A DNA stretch of 64,000 bases from CAZCJU01 sp964562175 (GCA_964562175.1 CAZLRV010000002.1:46963-110962), one strand, 5' to 3'. Positions 1 to 7,140 are shown, numbered from the stretch's first letter. Notes: generated by a model not told the origin, from the letters alone. Made by a program: numbers and translations.

Positions 1-894
1 AGCGATGCGGAGAAGTTTGCGGCATTGGGCAACTATTCAAGAGCAATAGACAAAATAAATGCCGGACTCGCATCCTACCCCGGCTCTGTTGAGCTTCAAA
101 ACAAGCTTGATGATTACAAAACTAAGCTTGCACAGCAAAACAAGCAAAAGGTACTTGATGATGCCGCAGCACTTGCCGCAAAAGAGGATTATTTACAGGC
201 ACTCAGAACGATAGAAAACGCTCAAAAGGATCTGCCGAGCGATGTCGATTATGAAATAGCATATAATAATTATTGCTCGCTTTACGAGGATGCGGTGATA
301 AAGCAAGCGGATGAGCTTGCCGCAAAGAACGATTTTGACGGTGCAACGGCTATTATCGTAGCCGCAGAGGAAAATGTTAAAAACAGCAAGAAATTCAGTG
401 AAGCAAAGGACAGATATTCTCAGGTGTTGCCGGTAACAACATTGAATAAGCTTCAACCGACGAAGTTCACCAACGATAGTTATACCGAAAATAAATATTT
501 TGTTATAAACGGCAAGGTCAAGTCTTACTTGGGAGATGTTTATACCGACGGCTTGATCTTCAAGCAAGGAAAGAAAAGGTCATCCTCCATTGAATACGAT
601 CTTGGAGGACAGTATAGAAAGCTTACGGGTAAGATATCCATGATAGAATCCGGCAATGTGCTCGGCTTGGGCGATTTTACAACTGATGTTGGGGATTTTG
701 TATATCTTGATTTTATTGCAGACGGCGAGAGCATATACACCTCGCCCTTGACAAACCCTACTATAGACTATGAGCTTAATATAGATCTTACCGGAGTAAC
801 CACGCTGAAAATAAGGATCGTGGTGCAAAACGAAAACGGATACTATGGTTATAATGCTTGCACTGCACTGACCAATATGCAGCTGTATAAGTAA
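1..894 (+). CDS. C-terminal part of a TPR-like / NPCBM-domain protein (5' end outside window)
   Basis: The reading frame is open from base 1, so the start lies upstream and only the last 297 residues are present. The first half is helical and holds at least three imperfect TPR-like repeats, each with an N/D-(Y/F)-x-x-A(I/L/T) helix start (NYSRAI, DYLQAL, DFDGAT). The last 140 residues are beta-rich and fit an NPCBM/NEW2-type carbohydrate-binding module, including the YDLGGQYRKLTG strand pair. The stop is one base before the ATG of the FHA-ABC gene, so the two are co-translated. In Clostridia such TPR-NPCBM tails often end Ser/Thr kinases or zinc-ribbon proteins; that is an inference, since the N-terminus is not visible. 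Confidence 0.7.
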   Translation, partial: SDAEKFAALGNYSRAIDKINAGLASYPGSVELQNKLDDYKTKLAQQNKQKVLDDAAALAAKEDYLQALRTIENAQKDLPSDVDYEIAYNNYCSLYEDAVIKQADELAAKNDFDGATAIIVAAEENVKNSKKFSEAKDRYSQVLPVTTLNKLQPTKFTNDSYTENKYFVINGKVKSYLGDVYTDGLIFKQGKKRSSSIEYDLGGQYRKLTGKISMIESGNVLGLGDFTTDVGDFVYLDFIADGESIYTSPLTNPTIDYELNIDLTGVTTLKIRIVVQNENGYYGYNACTALTNMQLYK

Positions 895-895
895 T

Positions 896-3214
896 ATGGC
901 AAGCACGGAAAAGACAACGCTTTTTCAAAGCAGGTCTGCAGTGTCGGACGAAGTAAGCATTACGGTGTTCGACACCGACCGTGAGCCGTATTCTCTGCCG
1001 TTATCAAACAAGCACAAGGGAGAGATGACCTTCGGACGTGCTGAGGAGAACGATATCGTGCTTCGCTCTCACCTTGTATCGCACCATCACGGCTCGTTCA
1101 TATATGAAAACGGCAGATGGTTCATATGCGATATTGAAAGCACCAACGGACTCATTTATAATAATTCCTCAATTAAGCGCAGAGCCGTATGCGACGGCGA
1201 TCTTATACGTATAGATGACGGAGTGCAGACCGTTGCGGACGGAGTGCTGTTTCTTGTGTCCGATTCGGCGTCGTTAAACAAGTGGAATATATTGCCCCTG
1301 TCGAATAAGCATACGATAAGCATCGGACGAGCCTCGGAGTGCGATATTTGTCTGCCGCATATAAGTGTATCAAGACACCATGCAACGATAAGTTGTGAAA
1401 ACGGTGAGTATTATATTACAGATAATAACAGCACAAACGGGGTTTTGGTAAACGGTAAGGGCGTGCATTCAAAGCGAGTGCTTCACGAAAAAGACGTTAT
1501 CACGGTAACAAATTCAAAGCTCATTTTTACATCGTATGCCATATATTACTGTCACTACAAGAACGGTATAAATGTAGATGCGTCGGATATAGTTATTAAA
1601 CGCGGAAAAGGCAAAAAGTCATTCATAACCTGCGATCATGCAAGTGTCGGTATCAAGCCCGGTGAGCTTGTATCTATAATAGGCGGCTCCGGTGCCGGTA
1701 AATCCACAATACTCAACTGTATGTGCGGATATTTGAAGCCTACGCAGGGTGAGGTATATGTAAACGGTGTGGAGCTGTATCAAAATTTTGATTCGCTGAA
1801 AAAGCTTATCGGCTACGTTCCTCAAACCGATATCGTATATGACGGGCTTACACTGTACGATACGTTGCTTTATGCGGCAAAGTTGCGACTTCCCACGGAT
1901 ATTTCCACAAAAGAGCGTGAAAATGCAATAGACAAGGCAATTGCCACCGTAGAGCTAAATGAAAAGAAAAACAGTTTGATAAGGTCGTTGAGCGGAGGAC
2001 AGCGCAAAAGAGCAAGCATAGCACTTGAGCTTTTATCGGATCCGAACTTGTTGTATTTGGATGAACCGTCATCGGGTTTGGATCCCGGAACCGAAAGAAA
2101 TCTTATGCAATCGCTGAGAAATATGGCTGACAGCGGAAAAACGGTAATTCTCGTTACTCACAGCACTCTTCAGCTTAAAATGTGCGATAAGATACTGTTT
2201 ATGGGCAAGGGCGGAAAACTGTGCTTTTGTGGGTCATACTACGATGCATTACGGTTTTTCGGTGTTACGGATATTGTGGATATATACAATATGATAACGG
2301 ATGACGCAGAGTATTGGAATGACAAATTCGTAAAGATCAGTACAGCTCCGAATATACCGAGAAAAAACAATGTGACAACCGCTCAGCAAAAGAGCGAATG
2401 CTTGAAGCAGCTCGGTGTATTGTGTAAGCGTTATGCAAAGCTTATCGTAAACGACAGGCAAAGAACGTCCTTGCTTCTTCTGCAAGCACCGCTTCTCGCA
2501 TATCTAATATCATTTGTCGCAAACGGAAAACAATTCGAGCAATATGAAATTACAAAAAGCCTTTTGTTTGCACTTTCCTGCTCGGCGTTTTGGATAGGAA
2601 TGCTGAATGCAATACAAGAAATATGTAAAGAGCGGACGATACTCAAAAGAGAGTATATGACCGGATTGTCACTCACTTCATATGTTGTATCGAAAATAAT
2701 CGTGTTAGGTGTTTTATGCCTTATCCAAAGCTTGCTTGTGGTCGGCGTGTTTACCGCTTTGGTTGGCTCACCGAATAGCGGAATCCTGATGGAACCGTTT
2801 GCGGAGCTTTTGGTCACGACATTTCTCACCGCACTTTCTTCTGCCGCCATGGGGTTGTTTGTCTCGTCATTGTTTACCAATGCCGACAGAGCAATGACCG
2901 TTGCACCGATACTACTTATGCCGCAAATTCTGTTTTCGGGTCTTATATTCAAGTTGAGCGGTACGACCGAAGTGAGTTCTTGGTTCGCAGTATGTCGTTG
3001 GAGCATGGAGTGTTACGGAACCACAGCAGATCTTAATGCCTTGCCCTTAAGATTACAGCAAGAGGGAATAATGATACCTCACGATGCGGAGAACTATTTC
3101 AACCATACGGTATTACATATGTTGTCATCATATGGCATACTTATTGCATTTACAGTGGCATTTTTGCTACTGTCTCGAATAGTATTGGGCAAGACCGTAA
3201 AAAAACAAGCGTAA
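896..3214 (+). CDS. Double-FHA ABC transporter, ATPase fused to ABC-2 permease (Rv1747-like)
   Basis: The 772-residue protein has two forkhead-associated domains (about 39-118 and 138-215), each with the GR, SxxH and N-G residues of a phosphothreonine pocket (FGRAEENDI, IGRASECDI, STNG twice). An ABC ATPase follows, with Walker A GGSGAGKST (263-271), Q-loop Q310, signature LSGGQ (365-369) and Walker B LLYLDE (385-390). About six membrane segments of the ABC-2/ABCG type fill 525-765. FHA-FHA-ABC-permease is the architecture of mycobacterial Rv1747, an exporter controlled by Ser/Thr kinase phosphorylation. The substrate here is unknown. It follows the TPR/NPCBM gene with no gap and is closed by a terminator. 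Confidence 0.9.
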   Translation: MASTEKTTLFQSRSAVSDEVSITVFDTDREPYSLPLSNKHKGEMTFGRAEENDIVLRSHLVSHHHGSFIYENGRWFICDIESTNGLIYNNSSIKRRAVCDGDLIRIDDGVQTVADGVLFLVSDSASLNKWNILPLSNKHTISIGRASECDICLPHISVSRHHATISCENGEYYITDNNSTNGVLVNGKGVHSKRVLHEKDVITVTNSKLIFTSYAIYYCHYKNGINVDASDIVIKRGKGKKSFITCDHASVGIKPGELVSIIGGSGAGKSTILNCMCGYLKPTQGEVYVNGVELYQNFDSLKKLIGYVPQTDIVYDGLTLYDTLLYAAKLRLPTDISTKERENAIDKAIATVELNEKKNSLIRSLSGGQRKRASIALELLSDPNLLYLDEPSSGLDPGTERNLMQSLRNMADSGKTVILVTHSTLQLKMCDKILFMGKGGKLCFCGSYYDALRFFGVTDIVDIYNMITDDAEYWNDKFVKISTAPNIPRKNNVTTAQQKSECLKQLGVLCKRYAKLIVNDRQRTSLLLLQAPLLAYLISFVANGKQFEQYEITKSLLFALSCSAFWIGMLNAIQEICKERTILKREYMTGLSLTSYVVSKIIVLGVLCLIQSLLVVGVFTALVGSPNSGILMEPFAELLVTTFLTALSSAAMGLFVSSLFTNADRAMTVAPILLMPQILFSGLIFKLSGTTEVSSWFAVCRWSMECYGTTADLNALPLRLQQEGIMIPHDAENYFNHTVLHMLSSYGILIAFTVAFLLLSRIVLGKTVKKQA

Positions 3215-3224
3215 TACGAATAAG

Positions 3225-3259
3225 CGCACCTTGAAATCAACATATCAGGGTGCGTTTTT
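3225..3259 (+). terminator. Intrinsic terminator after the FHA-ABC gene
   Basis: A 10-bp stem (CGCACCTTGA against TCAGGGTGCG, one G-T pair) is followed by five T residues, 10 bases after the stop codon. Confidence 0.85.
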
Positions 3260-3317
3260 CCGTGAAAGTGCATTGATAGTTTTAACGATATAATGCAAAC
3301 AAATTCTCTATTATCAC

Positions 3318-3346
3318 TTGAAATTTTCGATGAAATATGTTATAGT
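3318..3346 (+). promoter_or_regulatory. Promoter of the DUF362 operon
   Basis: TTGAAA and TATAGT are separated by 17 bases. The promoter lies inside the longest possible reading frame, which rules out the upstream ATG at 3293 as the start of the next gene. Confidence 0.7.
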
Positions 3347-3373
3347 ATAAAAAATACGTTAAACGGAGGGAAG

Positions 3374-4243
3374 ATGATGGGTGCAGAGGTTTATTTTTCA
3401 AGGGACATAAGTCCGCAAAGTGTTTTGTCACTGTACAAGAAGCTTGGAAAAAAGCTTGGCGGAAGGGTTGCGATAAAGCTCCATTCTGGTGAAAAGGGAA
3501 ATCAAAACTTTTTGCCGCCGGAGTTTTGGGCGGATATCATCAATTATGTTTCCGGTACTGTCGTTGAATGCAACACGGCATATGAGGGTGAGAGAAATAC
3601 GAGTGAAAAGCATCTTAAGCTGATATCGGAGCATGGATGGGACAAGTATTTCAAATTTGAATTGCTTGATGAGCATTCACCGGATATTTGCTTTGATATA
3701 GAGCGGGGCAAGGTCATAAAAAAGAATTATGTCGGCAGAGGCTTGTTGAATTATGATTCCATGCTCGTGCTGTCACATTTTAAGGGGCATCCCATGGGCG
3801 GCTACGGCGGTGCATTGAAGCAGTTGTCTATCGGAATTGCCTCATCCTACGGCAAGGCATATATACACGGAGCGGGCAAGCCCGAAAACATTTGGACAGC
3901 GGATCATAATTCTTTTCTTGAAGCAATGGCAGACGCATCGCTCAGTGTGATAGAGCATTTCGGCGGCAACATTGCCTATATCAACGTGATGAAAAACATG
4001 AGCGTGGATTGCGATTGCTGTGCCGTTGCCGAGGATCCTTGCATGGCAGATATCGGAATACTTGCTTCGCTTGATCCCGTGGCGATAGATAAGGCTTGCG
4101 TGGATCTTGTCTATGCAAGCGACGATCCGGGACGCGATCATTTGATAGAGCGTATCGAGAGCAGAAACGGCGTACATACGATCGAGGCAGCCGAGGCATT
4201 GGGTTGCGGTACGAGCAAATATAAGCTTATAGAAATCAAATAA
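3374..4243 (+). CDS. DUF362-family protein
   Basis: This 289-residue protein matches the DUF362 family, which is often linked to iron-sulfur centres. Typical features are the glycine-rich HPMGGYGGALKQL segment, a cysteine cluster around residues 213-223 (CDCC...C) and the closing DPVAIDKACVDLV stretch. The start at 3374 (or the adjacent ATG at 3377) sits just after GGAGGG and downstream of the promoter. The longer frame from 3293 would begin upstream of the transcription start. The biochemical role of the family is unsettled. The flavin reductase-like and GNAT genes follow closely, so a small redox operon is likely. Confidence 0.85.
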   Translation: MMGAEVYFSRDISPQSVLSLYKKLGKKLGGRVAIKLHSGEKGNQNFLPPEFWADIINYVSGTVVECNTAYEGERNTSEKHLKLISEHGWDKYFKFELLDEHSPDICFDIERGKVIKKNYVGRGLLNYDSMLVLSHFKGHPMGGYGGALKQLSIGIASSYGKAYIHGAGKPENIWTADHNSFLEAMADASLSVIEHFGGNIAYINVMKNMSVDCDCCAVAEDPCMADIGILASLDPVAIDKACVDLVYASDDPGRDHLIERIESRNGVHTIEAAEALGCGTSKYKLIEIK

Positions 4244-4261
4244 GAAAGAGAGAGAATAAAA

Positions 4262-4822
4262 ATGCGTAAGAATTTGGGAGCAATGACGGCGGTATATCCG
4301 ATGCCGGTATTTATAATCGGCTCATACGATGAAAACGGTATACCGGATGCGATGAACGCCGCATGGGGCGGTATAAGCGAGGATAAAGAAATATCCATAT
4401 GCGTAAGCGCAGAGCATAAAACGACAGAAAATATTTTGAAAAGCGGAGCCTTTACCGTAAGCATGGCAACAAGAAAATATGTTGCCGAATGTGATTATGT
4501 CGGTATCGTTTCGGGAAACGATGTTCCAAATAAGCTCGATAAATGCGGCTTTCATACGGAAAAGAGCGAATATGTAAACGCACCGATAATCGAAGAGCTT
4601 CCGATGTGCCTTGAGTGTAGGCTCAAAAGCTATGATAAAGATACTTGCCGACTCGTCGGAGAAATCGTAAGCATTTCGGCAGATGAGAGCATACTTACCG
4701 ACGGGAAGATCGATGTGAAAAAGCTTGAGCCGATAACGTACGATCCCGTGTGCCACTTGTATTATGTACTCGGTGAAAAGGTCGGCAATGCTTTCCGTGA
4801 CGGGGATAAGCTGAAGTCTTGA
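4262..4822 (+). CDS. Flavin reductase-like FMN-binding protein
   Basis: The 186-residue sequence has the flavin reductase-like / flavoredoxin split beta-barrel pattern. The N-terminal YPMPVFIIGSYDENGIPDAM segment matches the motif that contacts FMN, followed by AAWGGISEDKEISICV and the HKTTENILKSGAFTVS segment. Members bind FMN and reduce flavin or act as small electron carriers in anaerobes. It lies 18 bases after the DUF362 gene, has a GA-rich ribosome site, and its TGA stop overlaps the TTG start of the GNAT gene. A redox partnership with the DUF362 protein is plausible but inferred from context only. Confidence 0.85.
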   Translation: MRKNLGAMTAVYPMPVFIIGSYDENGIPDAMNAAWGGISEDKEISICVSAEHKTTENILKSGAFTVSMATRKYVAECDYVGIVSGNDVPNKLDKCGFHTEKSEYVNAPIIEELPMCLECRLKSYDKDTCRLVGEIVSISADESILTDGKIDVKKLEPITYDPVCHLYYVLGEKVGNAFRDGDKLKS

Positions 4823-5307
4823 AAAACGAAGTCGTGCTTGCTCGGGCAAGCAAAAAAGACCTCGATGAGGTCGGCAAGCTGTATGAGAATGTGAAGGGTG
4901 GCAAATTCTGCCCGTGGAATGTGGATTATCCGACGATGCGTGAAGCGGAAGGCGATCTTGCCGCAGGATGCCTGTATGTGCTTAAGGACGGAGCGAGACT
5001 CATCGGTGCTTGCTCAATAGAGCCTGTAGCCGAAGACTCCGATCTGCCGCATTGGCGTGAGCGTGAGTCGTTTGTTGAGATCGCAAGAGTTGCCGTGACA
5101 CCAAATATGCAGGGCAGGGGATATTGCACTTATATGATATCAAGCCTGCTTGACGAAATAAAAAAATCCGGCTGTCGCTGTGTTCATTTGCTTGTACAGG
5201 TTGATAATGTCACGGCGATAAAGGTCTATCGCTCTCTCGGCTTCGAATTTTTGGGCACTTGTCATCGCTATGGCAGTGAATACTACGCTTGTGAAAAGAT
5301 ACTGTAA
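4819..5307 (+). CDS. GNAT-family N-acetyltransferase
   Basis: This 162-residue protein shows the GNAT fold. The acetyl-CoA motif A is seen as VAVTPNMQGRGYCTYMISSLL (Q/RxxGxG/A type), followed by the VQVDNVTAIKVYRSLGFEF motif B region. The acceptor substrate cannot be inferred. The start is a TTG that overlaps the previous stop (TTGA), so translation is probably coupled to the flavin reductase gene. No other start fits the frame near that stop. The gene ends just before a hairpin whose T-run faces it from the opposite strand. Confidence 0.85.
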   Translation: MKNEVVLARASKKDLDEVGKLYENVKGGKFCPWNVDYPTMREAEGDLAAGCLYVLKDGARLIGACSIEPVAEDSDLPHWRERESFVEIARVAVTPNMQGRGYCTYMISSLLDEIKKSGCRCVHLLVQVDNVTAIKVYRSLGFEFLGTCHRYGSEYYACEKIL

Positions 5308-5310
5308 ATA

Positions 5311-5355
5311 AAAAAATGACCCTCGCCGACTTCTTTACGTCGCCGAGGGTCATTT
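5311..5355 (-). terminator. Terminator of the minus-strand RNA
   Basis: A 15-bp stem with one C-C mismatch (5316-5330 against 5339-5353) is followed on the minus strand by a run of T residues. The plus-strand side has only ATTTCC, so it mainly ends transcription coming from the right. It may also stop read-through from the GNAT operon. Confidence 0.8.
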
Positions 5356-5547
5356 CCATTCACTCTTGGTATCTAACATCCTTTGTTATCCTCGCTTTCT
5401 GTTCTTTTCGAAAAATACGTTTATGCAGAATCTACGGTTTATTTATGCGATTCGATAATATATTTTTACATCATCTATATTTGCGTAACACCGCCGTGCT
5501 TCTACACCCTTACTTTCCCCCATTATCGACTCGCCCGTAGGTAAGAT

Positions 5548-5852
5548 ACTTATTTGTACATCGGACCATACCTAGTCTTTCCAAATCAATGGCTCAAAGC
5601 TTTGAGCATTTTTCCTTAACACTCATTCCCTCTATGCATATACCTTATGACTTGGGAAACTTAATTGTTCATTGGACTATACCTTATCCTTTCGCATTCT
5701 TGCTTTTGTAGTGTTGAATTTTCGCTCTTTGTTTCCTCTATGCATATGCTTTTATGACTTGGGGAACTTAACTGTTCATTGGACTATACCTTGACCTTTC
5801 GCACATTGTATTTAACCTAACTCGTTGACTTAACTGTTCATCGGACTTTACC
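5548..5852 (-). repeat. Four copies of a 25-nt motif inside the large RNA
   Basis: Copies lie at 5828-5852, 5766-5790, 5659-5683 and 5548-5572, read on the minus strand. They share GGTATAGTCC followed by RATGAACARTTAAGT, and copies 2 and 3 differ by a single base over the 25 positions. Copies 2 and 3 extend further, through CCCAAGTCATAA and GCATATGCATAGAGG, giving a unit of about 107 bases. Copy 4 is the most diverged. The start-to-start distances are 62, 107 and 111 bases. Confidence 0.85.
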
Positions 5853-5870
5853 TTTCCTTTCTGCACTTAT

Positions 5871-5899
5871 AGTGTACCACAAAATCAAGCATTTTTCAA
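5871..5899 (-). promoter_or_regulatory. Promoter of the large minus-strand RNA
   Basis: On the minus strand TTGAAA and TACACT are 17 bases apart, giving a predicted start near 5865. Confidence 0.7.
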
Positions 5900-5973
5900 T
5901 AGGCATATTGTAAGAATATCACAGCAAAATTTTGTGCAATAGGTAGAAATTATTGCGATATCACAAAAAGCTC

Positions 5974-6002
5974 TTTACAAATCCCACAAAATATGATATA
6001 AT
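5974..6002 (+). promoter_or_regulatory. Promoter of the short plus-strand RNA
   Basis: TTTACA, a 17-base spacer and a perfect TATAAT precede a stretch without a reading frame. Predicted transcription start is near 6009. Confidence 0.8.
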
Positions 6003-6008
6003 AGGTAT

Positions 6009-6152
6009 GTTACGTTGCGCAAATGCCGAGTGTTTGATTTGTACAAGTCCGCCGAAAAATCTGCCGTGGAGGAATTAAAGTACTCTTGCCGGATCACCTG
6101 TTAAAGTTTCGACCATTGGAACGGCAAACCCCCGATTTTATAGGGGGTTTTT
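6009..6152 (+). ncRNA. Short noncoding RNA, possibly 6S RNA
   Basis: A consensus promoter and a strong terminator define a transcript of about 144 bases with no open frame. Three TGCCG segments (in 6022-6028, 6060-6066 and 6088-6094) can each pair with CGGCA at about 6123, so alternative folds are possible. The segment GTGTTTGATTTGTACA near the 5' side resembles what I remember of the 5' arm of Bacillus 6S-1 RNA, which is weak evidence. It could equally be an unassigned small RNA. Confidence 0.5.
6126..6152 (+). terminator. Terminator of the short plus-strand RNA
   Basis: AAACCCCC pairs with GGGGGTTT across a nine-base loop, and the T-run continues after the stem. Confidence 0.9.
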
Positions 6153-6179
6153 GAGCAATATTTTTTAATTGCGATTCTA

Positions 6180-6346
6180 TGGTGGAGGCGAGGGGAATCG
6201 GTCTCGCCTGCCGCTCGGTCAGGGTGCGGGCAGACCTGCCACCGGCCGGTCTGCTAACACGCACCCGTTCGATTCCCTTCTATTTATTCCACCAAACAAA
6301 AAGCCCCCAAGGGGACTTCTTTATTTGGTGGAGGCGAGGGGAATCG
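6180..6346. repeat. Partial duplications of the tmRNA 3' end
   Basis: The last 20 bases of ssrA plus one more (read from TGGTGGAGG, 21 identical bases) occur at 6326-6346 and again in the same orientation at 6180-6200. A diverged copy in inverted orientation lies at 6270-6294 and ends in CCACCA. Between the first two lies a GC-rich hairpin region (GGGTGCG with CGCACCC and GCAGACC with GGTCTGC). The ends of tmRNA genes are common integration sites, so this may be an attachment-site scar. No integrase is nearby. Confidence 0.6.
6298..6318 (-). terminator. Terminator of tmRNA
   Basis: On the minus strand AAGTCCCC and GGGGGCTT form an eight-pair stem followed by T residues, shortly after the encoded CCA end of ssrA. 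Confidence 0.85.
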
Positions 6347-6672
6347 AACCCCTGTCCGAAAAGCTCGCAAAATGACTTTCTCCGGGTGCAGACGACCTTT
6401 ATTATTCCCTTGCACTATTCCGATCGACGGGGACAGTGTTCGGTAGCCTTTTTATGCATGACCGCTTCAAAAGCAAAAGGGCGGTTCACGTTCATCGCAT
6501 CGTGACATCGAGCTGCGGTCTGCGATATTTCCGCAGGCGATGGGCCGCACTTAGGCAGCCAATGCTACTTCGTTATTAGCGTTTAATTTTAAAAATTGCA
6601 GCTTTTTAAGAGCTTCTGCCACTCTACCCGCTTATCAAGTTTTAAGCTCCCCGTCGAAACCTTTACGCCCCC
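6326..6672 (-). ncRNA. ssrA: Transfer-messenger RNA (tmRNA)
   Basis: The 347-base gene starts with GGGGGCG, which pairs with CGCCTCC before the encoded ACCA end, and has the usual GGTTCGATTCCCC T-arm. The mRNA-like part at 6551-6580 encodes the tag ANNEVALAA followed by TAA. tmRNA rescues stalled ribosomes with SmpB and marks the released peptide for proteolysis. The 5' end lies only 13 bases after the stop of the HMA-domain gene and I see no clear promoter between, so it may start inside that gene or be processed from a longer transcript. Confidence 0.97.
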
Positions 6673-6685
6673 ATATTTGACGGAT

Positions 6686-6940
6686 TTATCTGCCGAAGAG
6701 GGAAAAACGCTTTTTCTCGCATTCTTCACTTCTGATATCAAGCACTGTATAGCCGAGGCTTGACACGACCTGCTTCAGCTTTTCCGTGTCCGGTATCGAG
6801 TCGGAAACGATGACGGCTTGCTTTTTCTTATGTGAGCTTTCGACCTTTTTCACGTCGAAGGTCGAGCGTATTGCGTCGTTCACATGACATTCGCACATAC
6901 CGCACGCCATGCCGTCTATTTTTACTACGGTTTTATACAT
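6686..6940 (-). CDS. Small heavy-metal-associated (HMA) domain protein
   Basis: The 84-residue protein has a single ferredoxin-like HMA domain. The metal motif GMACGMCECH (residues 10-19) is a variant of GMxCxxC with an extra cysteine and histidine; a basic lysine stretch and the SLGYTVLDI strand follow. It resembles CopZ-type copper chaperones and the soluble domains of P-type ATPases. The ATG at 6940 has a GGAG ribosome site. Longer versions of the frame run through the tRNA-Arg gene and are not real. It sits between tRNA-Arg and tmRNA with no transporter partner in sight. Confidence 0.85.
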   Translation of the reverse strand: MYKTVVKIDGMACGMCECHVNDAIRSTFDVKKVESSHKKKQAVIVSDSIPDTEKLKQVVSSLGYTVLDIRSEECEKKRFSLFGR

Positions 6941-6964
6941 TTTTTTCTCCGAGTTGTAAGACTC

Positions 6965-6991
6965 AAAAAGCACTTCCGATGGAAGTGCTTT
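6965..6991 (-). terminator. Terminator after tRNA-Arg
   Basis: An 11-bp perfect stem with a three-base loop and a T-run on the minus strand lies between tRNA-Arg and the HMA gene, 24 bases before its start codon. Confidence 0.8.
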
Positions 6992-6993
6992 TA

Positions 6994-7069
6994 TGGCGCG
7001 CCCGGGGGGATTCGAACCCTCGACCTGCCGGTTCGTAGCCGGACACTCTATCCACTGAGCTACGGGCGC
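6994..7069 (-). tRNA. tRNA-Arg (anticodon ACG)
   Basis: The 76-base gene includes an encoded CCA end. The acceptor stem is GCGCCCG/CGGGCGC, the D-arm GCTCAGTGGATAGAGT, the anticodon loop CTACGAA, and the T-arm GAGGGTTCGAATCCCCC. ACG is normally edited to ICG and reads CGU, CGC and CGA. Confidence 0.97.
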
Positions 7070-7087
7070 ATATCGGATTACCCTATT

Positions 7088-7116
7088 ATAATACCACAAT
7101 TATCGTGATTTGTCAA
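7088..7116 (-). promoter_or_regulatory. Promoter of tRNA-Arg
   Basis: On the minus strand TTGACA and TATTAT are 17 bases apart, about 12 bases before the mature tRNA 5' end. Confidence 0.8.
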
Positions 7117-7140
7117 GAGGTAATCGAAATATTTTTAAAA

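Larger units (their letters stand above)
5311..5866 (-). ncRNA. Large noncoding RNA, about 555 nt, of unknown family (ROOL-like candidate)
   Basis: A minus-strand promoter (5871-5899) and an intrinsic terminator (5311-5355) frame about 555 bases with no credible reading frame on either strand. The RNA contains four copies of a 25-nt motif. Other structural elements are a 16-bp perfect palindrome (5592-5607, GCTCAAAGCTTTGAGC), GCATATGC palindromes after copies 2 and 3, GCGAAAGG segments before copies 2 and 3, and a 7-bp pairing (5453-5459 with 5522-5528). No RNase P, 6S, SRP or riboswitch core was recognised. The length, the repeated modular build and the location beside tmRNA and a tRNA resemble ROOL and other giant ornate RNAs of gut Firmicutes. 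Family assignment is a guess; the transcription unit itself is well supported. Confidence 0.7.

Noticed and set aside
5316..5540. 74-codon plus-strand frame after the GNAT gene
   Set aside because: It starts inside the terminator stem and lies antisense to the structured RNA, with no ribosome site.
5629..5805. CRISPR array
   Set aside because: The repeats are imperfect, unevenly spaced and part of one transcript; no cas genes are in the window.
5311..5866. RNase P RNA
   Set aside because: The GAAAGTCC-like segments were tempting, but the conserved P4 partner strands, the ACAGNRA segment and the GNGGCTTA-type 3' region of RNase P are absent.
6088..6102. Fragment of a 16S rRNA 3' end (GCCGGATCACCT)
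   Set aside because: Only about 12 bases resemble the rRNA end; neither the anti-Shine-Dalgarno tail nor any upstream 16S sequence is present.
6180..6294. A tRNA-like gene ending in CCACCA
   Set aside because: The TTCGATT loop is there, but the T-stem and acceptor strands do not pair, so it is treated as a diverged copy of the tmRNA end.
6941..7099. N-terminal extension of the HMA protein
   Set aside because: The extension is the translated tRNA-Arg gene and its terminator; the real start has its own ribosome site at 6940.
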